Assembly (NCBI GenBank): GCA_026394315.1
Contig: JAPKYM010000189.1
Span: 1-6,567, forward strand
Direction: 5' to 3'
Length of the DNA stretch: 6,567 nucleotides
DNA from: Candidatus Bathyarchaeota archaeon
Lineage (GTDB): Archaea; Thermoproteota; Bathyarchaeia; 40CM-2-53-6; RBG-13-38-9
Under the pieces are notes generated by a model. That model had not been told where the DNA came from. It did not search any database and was given only the letters and a program-made list of their open reading frames with translations. Shown here piece by piece: positions 1 through 5,053 of the stretch; within the stretch, counting starts at the first letter, position 1; every line of letters begins with the position of its first letter. The position numbers and the translations under genes were made by a program.

Positions 1-1
1 T

Positions 2-331
2 GAGAACTTCCATAAGGAGATCCTAAAGTACAGAACAGCGGATGAATTCGAGGCATGCTTAATTGAGGTCATGGAAAGCGGTAACATGTTGACGAAAACT
101 ATCCAAGCAGCGGAAAAGTGTGTCAGGAAGAATACGGCCGAGAAGATAGCTGAGATATACATCGAATTATTCCAGAAACTCTTGGCAAAGTTTGACGAAG
201 GCGCGCGACACAGGTTGAGTCGACGCAGTGAACTCCCCCAAGGGTGCACACCAGCCCATGACCCGCTTCTTTCACGGCGCCAGGGCGGCTTCTATTGTGA
301 TTGTTCGTCCTCTTCTCAGGAAGTCCTTTGA
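2..331 (+). CDS. Glycosyltransferase, C-terminal end only (partial at left edge)
   Basis: The frame is open from the window edge and stops at a TGA at 329-331, giving the last 109 residues of a larger protein. The first ~63 residues fit the C-terminal end of a GT-B, group-1 glycosyltransferase: EILKYRTADEFEACLIEVM, then a helical SGNMLTKTIQAAEKC region, then NTAEKIAEIYIELFQKLLAK. Family members typically end with a helix of this kind (AEKhhEhYxxLL). Such enzymes move a sugar from a nucleotide-sugar or lipid-linked donor onto lipid, protein or glycan at the cytoplasmic face. The nucleotide-binding and catalytic motifs are off the window. After about position 195 the frame becomes Arg/Ser/Pro-rich (GARHRLSRRSELPQG...) and no longer looks like the family, so the original stop has probably been lost at a rearrangement. 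The family call rests on a short segment and is moderate. Confidence 0.55.
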   Translation, partial: ENFHKEILKYRTADEFEACLIEVMESGNMLTKTIQAAEKCVRKNTAEKIAEIYIELFQKLLAKFDEGARHRLSRRSELPQGCTPAHDPLLSRRQGGFYCDCSSSSQEVL

Positions 332-562
332 TATTCTGAGGAGAGCCGTCTATAAGCCTGCAACATCCAGTTTTCTTTCCTTGGCGAACTGCTCTAGGTT
401 TTCTATGCTAAGTCTTCTCATGGCTTGCTGGACCAAGGGCTTGGTGTTAGCACGCGCTACGCGAAGACGTGCAGCTGCTTGGGTTAACAGATACGCGCGC
501 GCTATTCCATTTGCAACATCGAACCAATGGGTCGATGTAGCCGCCTGTATGCGATTAGAAAA
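272..562 (-). pseudogene. Decayed minus-strand protein gene, function unknown
   Basis: On the minus strand, one frame reads 70 helical, protein-like residues from 562 to 353 (containing HWFDVANGIARAYLLTQAAA and LSIENLEQFAKERKLDVAGL). It meets a TAG at 350-352 and continues in the same frame for 25 more plausible residues (TALLRISKDFLRRGRTITI...) to a TGA at 272-274. Upstream, the same frame is cut by a TAA at 563-565, beyond which ERMLFLKVRGFI is again protein-like. There is no ATG, GTG or TTG near the 5' end of the long piece, only an internal ATG at 419-421. I read this as a gene killed by nonsense mutations. I do not recognise the family. The segment LSIENLEQFAKERKLDVAGL loosely resembles a short SAP/Rho-N-like helical unit, but this is only an impression. 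The plus-strand reading of the same bases is Arg/Ser/Ala-rich and less protein-like. Confidence 0.3.
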
Positions 563-661
563 TTAGATGAATCCTCTGACTTTGAGAAACAGCATTCTTT
601 CAAAAGCACGATTTACTATTGTTTACACCTGTCGAACTCGACGGTATCTGACCATATATAT

Positions 662-689
662 TGGCGGGCCCGACGGGATTTGAACCTGT
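662..689 (-). other. tRNA 3'-end fragment (attachment-site-like remnant)
   Basis: Read on the minus strand, 689-662 is the 3' end of a tRNA. It holds a T-stem strand ACAGG, the T-loop TTCAAAT, the second strand CCCGT, an acceptor strand CGGGCCC, discriminator G and encoded CCA. The 24 nt from G53 to the final A have exactly tRNA spacing. Four of five T-stem pairs form (A51-C63 is a mismatch). The sequence expected upstream is missing: no anticodon arm can be folded from 690-740, and no GGGCCCG 5' acceptor strand occurs there. A CGGGCCC-G-CCA end is typical of archaeal tRNA-Arg, among others. Such fragments are left where an element integrates into a tRNA gene and duplicates its 3' end. On that model the element would have lain on the higher-coordinate side. 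Confidence 0.72.
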
Positions 690-744
690 TTACTCTATGT
701 GACATGTGCTATTAGATCTTGAAGGTTTTGTTTTGTCATCTCAG

Positions 745-1005
745 TTATGAGCTACGTATCCTAGAAATACCTGAGATTATTATGCATGAGATGATGTAGA
801 AGGGGATCCAGAGAAGGACAAATTGGTTGAAGATCTGTTGTGCGGGATCTGCTTGGATCTCGAAGGTTGGAGTCAACATCCAGCAGTATAATCCTATGGC
901 TTGATCAAGACTCAATGTGAGGATGTAACCTATTATGAAAGGTAATAGAAGCATAAGCAATATTTTGGTTAGATTTGGCTTAAGCAACCACCATATCCTA
1001 TTCAA
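745..1005 (-). CDS. Small hydrophobic membrane protein, 86 aa
   Basis: The product has two clear membrane segments, about residues 14-38 (ILLMLLLPFIIGYILTLSLD) and 62-80 (FVLLWIPFYIISCIIISGI), joined by a loop with a few polar residues (FEIQADPAQQ). A basic N-terminus (NRIWWLLKPNLTK) and a short basic tail (ISRIRSS) put both ends on the cytoplasmic side by the positive-inside rule. The start is TTG at 1003-1005. It is supported by GGAGAGG eight bases upstream, the best Shine-Dalgarno sequence in the window. The gene lies 99 bp downstream of the secreted hydrolase on the same strand and may be co-transcribed with it, although AT-rich DNA at 1034-1050 could give it its own promoter. No family is recognisable. 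The function is unknown; membrane location is the only confident statement. Confidence 0.72.
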   Translation of the reverse strand: MNRIWWLLKPNLTKILLMLLLPFIIGYILTLSLDQAIGLYCWMLTPTFEIQADPAQQIFNQFVLLWIPFYIISCIIISGISRIRSS

Positions 1006-1013
1006 AGTGAAGA

Positions 1014-1020
1014 CCTCTCC
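1014..1020 (-). promoter_or_regulatory. Shine-Dalgarno site for the 86-aa membrane protein
   Basis: GGAGAGG on the minus strand is separated by eight bases from the TTG at 1003-1005. It fixes that codon as the start. It also contrasts with the other genes here, which have weak or no such site. Confidence 0.75.
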
Positions 1021-1033
1021 GAATTAAGACTGG

Positions 1034-1050
1034 TTAAATATGTATTTTTC
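1034..1050 (-). promoter_or_regulatory. Possible TATA-type promoter for the 86-aa membrane protein
   Basis: The minus strand reads GAAAAATACATATTTAA across this stretch. An archaeal TATA element here would start transcription at about 1012-1019, at or just before the Shine-Dalgarno site, giving a very short leader. The match to TTTAWATA is imperfect. Read-through from the hydrolase gene is the alternative. Confidence 0.3.
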
Positions 1051-1104
1051 CTATTAATCATAAGGCTACACTGGGTGATGTTGATAGTAGTCAGTTTAAA
1101 CAGT

Positions 1105-3573
1105 TCAAGCTACTCCTTGTTGGTCTCCGCACTGTGTGCAGTATTTAGTTCCTAAACGGATCTTTCTTCCGCATTCCTCACAGTAGGAGTATTGCTGCGG
1201 CGGTGCAGATTTTGCTTCTATACTTGGTTGTTCTCTGACTCCTGTTCCTCTTTTCTTATAGATGAGAACTGTTGATGTTAGAACAACTGCAATAATTCCT
1301 ACTATTGCAATCTGCTCGATCGTTATTTGTTGTGGTGGTGGTGGCGGAGTTGTTTCTTCAATCTCTTTCCACCATTTGTCGAGCGTGGATAAGTCAGCAA
1401 CTGTAGGAGTACCTAAACGTCCTTCAGGATCGACTGATATCTGTTGCCCTTTGGTTACGAAGGCGGTACCATTATGATTATCAGTTATCGTTAGGTTGCC
1501 GTCGAGGACCACGATGTTCGTGCGGTTGCTCCTGTCCATAGATATTGTGAATTCAGGATCAAGACTTACAGCAACGAAATTCAGTGAGAGAAAAATAAGG
1601 GGACCTTCATGCTTGATCTTATAGTCAAGTTCGTACGTCGGTATTACTCCACCAAGAAGACTTGGAATCATCACGAAAGTAGTCGGGTTGTATGCTCGTA
1701 GAACGTTTATTTTCGCACTTTTAATGGGGCCCTCATATTGAGGGGTTGCACGTACAAGCAGCGTTCCTAGTCGCTCGCCACTTTTCTTTGAAACATCCAA
1801 TCTGGCTAATGCCCTATCGTCCTTGGCAGCTTGCTCAGTGGGCAGACAGGCGATAAAGATGTCTTGTGTAAAATCCTTTATTTCTTCTCCTTCGGAGAGT
1901 ACCAGTTTCTTGTCAGAGCCTATGACGAATTTTGGCGTGTCTGTTTTGGGATCCTTTGTTGATAGGAACAGGGATAATGTTAAGGTTGGACTTGAGGGAA
2001 ATCTATAGGTTGAAGGTACCTCTAGATCTTTGAGGATATTTGAGGCGATGATGAAGACGTCGTGGCTTTGGCACTCGCTCATGTGCCACTCATAAACATA
2101 GTAGACTTCGTCTCCAGCATGTTTTTGGCTTTCTATGTCTACGATTCCATCTCCATCAGGTGTCCTACTCAACTCCATGTTTCCAAGGAAGTTGTTTGTT
2201 CCAACGATCGCGTAAATCTTGACGTTGGGAGGCTTAGGCCGACTATTTATCGCGTTTACTGTAGTACTGCCAGGCATCATTTCTCTAACTGCTTCACCAA
2301 GCTTGCCCATCGCACCTGCCTCAACATGGGAATCTATCCAATCAATAAAGGCCCCACCTTTACTGATCGCATCAACAAACTGCTGAGGACCTGGTGAGCC
2401 TTTGTAGGGAGTTCCGACCGTAATAAGCTTGGAAACAGAACTCTCAACATTCTCCCTTGTGCCTCTCCAATATCCCTCCATGATCATGAAGTATCTAGTT
2501 ATTACGCCGCCCATACTGTGGGCTAACACATCGATCTTACTACAATTAATGCCCTTTGCGATGTAATCTGTTTTGATCTGGTCTATCTTCTTAAGTAGGT
2601 AGTTTTGCGCTGTATCCCTTGGATCATCTACGTTTTTCTCCTCATAGTCTAGGGTGTAGACATTGAAACCGTCACTCTCCAACCTTGGAACCGTTTTGCC
2701 CCATGTTTTAGCGCTCGACCAGATTCCATGAATCAGAAGAACCGGTTTACGGTAAACCTTCAAAGTAATTGGTTCTAAGGGGGTTCCGTCATCCAGTGAA
2801 GGCTTGAGTGTTATGTCAGCGCCCTCTTTTGGGATTTTGTCTGGAGTTAGTTCAAGGGCTTTGGTGTCAGGGATGTACTTGAATACGGCCACACCATCCA
2901 TAGATGACTGGGTGAGCTGGATTTTGCCATCAGTTAAAGTGATGGTTCTACTTTCTGTTGTTGGTGTCTTGACACGGATCTCGGCGCTTGAAACACCGTC
3001 AGCCACAACTCCGAGACCGCCTTTCCTAAGATAGTAGGTTACCAAGCAACTATCTTCCAGCTCCTCCTCGACCCCCATATACCTGTCCGTCAATACTACT
3101 ACCTTCAGTTGAATGGACTCTTTGCCTTCAGATGAGTCAACGTAGTAAGGCCACATATCTTCAGGGGACCCAGGTGTAAAGAGACAAGAGAGGGTCACTG
3201 TTCCCGAGCCGCTAGGAATGTCCTTATAGGCGCCCTCAGCGCGGCCCGTGGGATTTCTTGCATAACCACCGCCCCATATCATACTTTTATCACCGACCTT
3301 GAAGGACCCCCCATCCTTAGCATATATTATCCAGACAGCTATCGATATCCCATCATATTCACTGCGGGAGTATTCTACAGCTACATTTATTCTAGGCTCA
3401 ATAACGGCGCCTCGAACATAGTGGTCCCTAGGGTCGTTGATGAAAGAGCCGGAAGGAGGATCTACAGATATTATCTTCAAAGAATTTTGAGCACGTACAT
3501 TCGGTATGAAAGGTACGAATATTGAGATAGCCAGGATCAGGAGAAACTGGAGGGATAGAAAGGCTCTATTCAA
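1105..3573 (-). CDS. Secreted, membrane-anchored alpha/beta hydrolase (lipase/esterase) with C-terminal zinc ribbon
   Basis: This 822-aa protein is predicted to hydrolyse ester bonds outside the cell. Residues 1-29 form a signal peptide ending near VRA-Q. Residues ~30-180 and ~183-273 are beta-rich; the second looks Ig-like (ADGVSSAEIRVKT...). The hydrolase domain starts at ~277 with PVLLIHGIW (oxyanion-hole HG, 282-283). It has the nucleophile elbow AHSMGG (Ser353), followed by KLITVGTPYKGS (383-393). The likely acid is Asp475 in PDGDGIVD and the likely base His504 in CQSHDVF, so a full triad can be assigned. Residues ~525-735 are beta-rich with no family I recognise. A proline run (743-747), a membrane helix (~752-773), KKR and a CxxCG-x9-CxxCG zinc ribbon (Cys798, 801, 812, 815) end the protein, placing the ribbon in the cytoplasm. 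The start is TTG at 3571-3573, the only start codon between the upstream in-frame TAG (3586-3588) and the signal peptide. The hydrolase call is strong; the substrate is unknown. Confidence 0.88.
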   Translation of the reverse strand: MNRAFLSLQFLLILAISIFVPFIPNVRAQNSLKIISVDPPSGSFINDPRDHYVRGAVIEPRINVAVEYSRSEYDGISIAVWIIYAKDGGSFKVGDKSMIWGGGYARNPTGRAEGAYKDIPSGSGTVTLSCLFTPGSPEDMWPYYVDSSEGKESIQLKVVVLTDRYMGVEEELEDSCLVTYYLRKGGLGVVADGVSSAEIRVKTPTTESRTITLTDGKIQLTQSSMDGVAVFKYIPDTKALELTPDKIPKEGADITLKPSLDDGTPLEPITLKVYRKPVLLIHGIWSSAKTWGKTVPRLESDGFNVYTLDYEEKNVDDPRDTAQNYLLKKIDQIKTDYIAKGINCSKIDVLAHSMGGVITRYFMIMEGYWRGTRENVESSVSKLITVGTPYKGSPGPQQFVDAISKGGAFIDWIDSHVEAGAMGKLGEAVREMMPGSTTVNAINSRPKPPNVKIYAIVGTNNFLGNMELSRTPDGDGIVDIESQKHAGDEVYYVYEWHMSECQSHDVFIIASNILKDLEVPSTYRFPSSPTLTLSLFLSTKDPKTDTPKFVIGSDKKLVLSEGEEIKDFTQDIFIACLPTEQAAKDDRALARLDVSKKSGERLGTLLVRATPQYEGPIKSAKINVLRAYNPTTFVMIPSLLGGVIPTYELDYKIKHEGPLIFLSLNFVAVSLDPEFTISMDRSNRTNIVVLDGNLTITDNHNGTAFVTKGQQISVDPEGRLGTPTVADLSTLDKWWKEIEETTPPPPPQQITIEQIAIVGIIAVVLTSTVLIYKKRGTGVREQPSIEAKSAPPQQYSYCEECGRKIRLGTKYCTQCGDQQGVA

Positions 3574-3595
3574 CTCAACTACCCACTAATTAATT

Positions 3596-3619
3596 GTAAA
3601 ATTAAGATCTTAAGATCTT
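3596..3619 (-). promoter_or_regulatory. Putative promoter and palindromic operator upstream of the hydrolase gene
   Basis: AAGATCTTAAGATCTT at 3604-3619 is a perfect 16-bp palindrome. It is made of two tandem copies of AAGATCTT, each itself palindromic. It lies 31-46 bp upstream of the hydrolase TTG. The AT-rich DNA at 3596-3603, about 26 bp before the TTG, is in the place of a TATA element for a leaderless transcript but matches the consensus poorly. A palindrome at or just upstream of the BRE/TATA position suits a dimeric archaeal regulator of the Lrp/AsnC or TrmB type. The repeat is seen in the sequence; the regulatory role is inferred. Confidence 0.4.
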
Positions 3620-3930
3620 CGATAGAACTACGCATTGCATTCAAGTTGGTGGAGCGCACCAGAAAAGATGAAAGAGTTTCGGTAGTTATTTTTTCTAGTG
3701 GTTGGTCGGGTTCGGCAAGAAGCAGACCATAGGCGGTCGAGCGCTAGAATGAACCTGTAAGGGTGATGCGGCTCTTTGAATGCTCCATAGCAATCTACCG
3801 CCAGACGTAGCGAAAACCCAACCCCCGATTCGATGGTCCTCTCACTAGTTTCGTATCCGGGATTCGTGCGCGCTGTTGCATTACGCGTGCTGGGCATGTA
3901 TCAGAAGTCACTACCGTGTCAAACCCGAGG
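3620..3930. other. Unassigned stretch: weak 89-codon frame and hairpins
   Basis: No gene can be supported here. A minus-strand frame at 3628-3897 encodes 89 residues (containing GVGFSLRLAVDCYGAFKEPH) with no recognisable family, membrane segment or ribosome site. It could be a decayed coding fragment, since it begins 33 bases past the tRNA fragment. On the plus strand several short helices can form: 3647-3651 with 3657-3661 (TGGTG/CACCA), 3703-3707 with 3725-3729 (TGGTC/GACCA, inner TTC/GAA), 3732-3737 with 3797-3802 (GGCGGT/ACCGCC), 3695-3700 with 3843-3848 (CTAGTG/CACTAG) and 3637-3644 with 3776-3783 (GCATTCAA/TTGAATGC). The last crosses the GGCGGT helix and the CTAGTG helix, so these helices cannot all nest. 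Local GC is higher than in the AT-rich flanks. It may be a non-coding RNA or a degraded gene. Confidence 0.25.
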
Positions 3931-3932
3931 TC

Positions 3933-3956
3933 TGGTGCGGGGAGTGGAATTTGGAC
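3933..3956 (-). other. tRNA-Leu-like 3'-end fragment (second attachment-site-like remnant)
   Basis: On the minus strand 3956-3933 reads G, TCCAAAT, TCCAC, TCCCCGC, A, CCA. This is the exact 24-nt spacing of a tRNA from G53 to the CCA end. Against the usual archaeal tRNA-Leu end (GTTCAAATCCCAC then TCCCCGC-A-CCA, from memory) it differs at only two bases. The 5' T-stem strand (TGAAG, 3956-3960) does not pair with TCCAC, and no GCGGGGA acceptor strand occurs in the next ~90 bases. The tRNA is therefore truncated just inside the T-loop. It looks like a worn 3' end left by a second integration, in the same orientation as the fragment at 662-689. Confidence 0.55.
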
Positions 3957-4110
3957 TTCAAGTTCGGTTCCCTAACCTCATACTAATTACCAACGGATGA
4001 TCAGCGTTTCTTAGATATCACACTTGTCATTCTAACGGTTCAATTTTGGATGCTCTCACCAGATAATGCGACGACGACGAACTCTAATGCCTCGCTTCGC
4101 TCGGGAGATG
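3957..4110. other. Intergenic DNA with no supported feature
   Basis: No coding frame of note runs through this stretch on either strand. It contains a short CGACGACGACGA run (4070-4081) and a CTCGCTTCGCTCGG segment (4091-4104) that does not form a clear hairpin. I see no promoter for either neighbour. Confidence 0.4.
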
Positions 4111-4112
4111 AT

Positions 4113-4156
4113 GAAAAAGAAAGCATCCTAGGAAGCTACAAAAAAGAGAAAGGATG
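4113..4156 (-). terminator. T-rich transcription terminator after the 215-aa surface protein gene
   Basis: Past the TAA at 4163-4165 the minus-strand transcript meets CTCTTTTTTG (six Ts at 4145-4140). An imperfect inverted repeat AGCTTCCTAGGATGCT follows (4137-4122, one mismatched pair), then TTTCTTTTTC (4121-4113). Archaeal polymerase stops at U tracts, with or without a weak stem, and two tracts around a stem fit well. This would end the propeller/215-aa transcription unit. Confidence 0.55.
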
Positions 4157-4162
4157 TCTTGG

Positions 4163-4282
4163 TTAGTCTCTTCTTCTCTTAACAGCTACAACCGCTGATA
4201 CTGCTACGACCAGTCCTGCTAGTGCTGCGAGTGGTGCCACAATCTCAAGCTTGTTTGTGGGCATAACGATGCCGCCAACAGG
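4163..4282 (-). repeat. C-terminal tail module, copy A
   Basis: The last 120 bp of the 215-aa gene match the last 117 bp of the propeller gene (4937-5053) at roughly 83% by hand alignment, with one codon gap. A 26-bp exact match lies at 4177-4202 here and 4951-4976 there. It encodes the shared PVGG...RRD tail. Silent and conservative differences are scattered through the rest. Confidence 0.75.
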
Positions 4283-4810
4283 CGCAGACACTTGATCCAC
4301 TACAGCCCTGATCATAAGATCAGAGGATTCAGATATCTCCCATAACAATTCTGGAGATTCTCTGGAACAAGTTCGAAGATCAATTGGACTAGTAGTATCC
4401 ATACCGATTGCTGGCCCTTGGGAGGACAGGTATTCAATGGAGATGTAGAAATCTCCTGAAACCACTATGTTATACGAGGATAAGTCGACATCAAACCATC
4501 CGGTACCAACAGGGTTAACATCTAAAGCGGGATCTGTAACGCCGCTTCCATAGATGTGAAGCCTAAAGGTATCAGGGTTACTCCATACAAAAAATCGTGC
4601 AATCAATATCTTAGCACTAGACCAGCCGGGTTGTAGTGAGAATCTCACCGCATGTTCTATCCCAGGCTCCGCTGACCAACCGTTCTCCGCGGTGCCATCA
4701 TCATAAGCCAACTCTACTGAAGCCTTTGCTTCCTGTACTGGCAGAAACGAGCCTGCTGAGAAAATCACAATCATCAATAGCAGGACTAGTGGGAGCTTGT
4801 GAGTCTTCAT
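4163..4810 (-). CDS. Secreted beta-sandwich protein with C-terminal membrane/sorting tail, 215 aa
   Basis: Residues 1-30 are a signal peptide (MKTHKLPLVLLLMIVIF... cut after EAKA). The middle begins with AYDDGTAENGW (35-45), a motif found at the start of a beta-sandwich domain in many archaeal and bacterial secreted proteins. It continues with alternating beta strands (FRLHIYG, GWFDVDLSSYNIVVSGDFYISIEY) and ends LLWEISESSDLMIRAVV (~155-171). The tail (177-215) is PVGGIVMP, NKLEIVAP, a hydrophobic stretch and KRRRD. This leaves the domain outside the cell and anchored, or processed by a sortase-like enzyme. A GTG at 4817-4819 is also in frame, but ATG at 4808-4810 gives a normal signal peptide and is preferred; neither has a ribosome site. 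The gene sits 126 bp downstream of the propeller gene and is probably co-transcribed with it. No enzymatic residues are evident; a binding or structural role is likely. Confidence 0.75.
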   Translation of the reverse strand: MKTHKLPLVLLLMIVIFSAGSFLPVQEAKASVELAYDDGTAENGWSAEPGIEHAVRFSLQPGWSSAKILIARFFVWSNPDTFRLHIYGSGVTDPALDVNPVGTGWFDVDLSSYNIVVSGDFYISIEYLSSQGPAIGMDTTSPIDLRTCSRESPELLWEISESSDLMIRAVVDQVSAPVGGIVMPTNKLEIVAPLAALAGLVVAVSAVVAVKRRRD

Positions 4811-4936
4811 AGTTAACACACAATGGTAACTCTGCTTCTCATGCCCTAATAACGCTTATTCTTCATTCCGATACTTCGGGTTCTTTCTTCTTGAGTCTTA
4901 AGGAAGAGGGGCTTGCGAAAGAAAGGGAGAAAGAGG

Positions 4937-5053
4937 CTAGTCTCTTCGTTTCTTAACAGCTACAACCGCTGATACTACTATTAGTCCTGCCAATGCTGCG
5001 AACGGCGCTACTATCTCAAACTTGCTTGTTGGCATTACGACTCCGCCGACAGG
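4937..5053 (-). repeat. C-terminal tail module, copy B
   Basis: This is the partner of copy A, one codon shorter, encoding PVGGVVMPTSKFEIVAP, a hydrophobic helix and KKRRD. The proteins upstream of the tails are unrelated, so the module moved between genes or was kept similar by conversion. Confidence 0.75.

Noticed and set aside
228..566. Plus-strand 112-codon open frame
   Set aside because: Its product is Arg/Ser/Ala-rich and unlike a folded protein, while the minus strand over the same bases reads as a helical protein fragment. I treat it as a shadow frame.
690..760. Complete tRNA upstream of the 662-689 fragment
   Set aside because: No anticodon stem with U33 and no GGGCCCG-like 5' acceptor strand could be found in the expected span.
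1262..3034. Plus-strand frames of 60-110 codons inside the hydrolase gene
   Set aside because: They are antisense to a gene with a full catalytic motif set and have no ribosome sites or recognisable content.
3628..3897. Minus-strand 89-codon frame as a real gene
   Set aside because: It has no ribosome site, promoter or family and lies beside a tRNA scar. It is kept only as part of the unassigned stretch.
4038..4061. Plus-strand GTTCAA...CCA with exact tRNA 3'-end spacing
   Set aside because: The T-stem strands do not pair and C61 is T. One such match can arise by chance, and there is no acceptor partner.
4070..4104. CGA run and CTCGCTTCGCTCGG as a repeat or hairpin element
   Set aside because: The CGA run is only four units, and the second segment is not self-complementary enough to form a stem.
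4811..4819. GTG at 4817-4819 as start of the 215-aa protein
   Set aside because: It adds only three residues, has no ribosome site, and the ATG at 4808-4810 begins a normal signal peptide.
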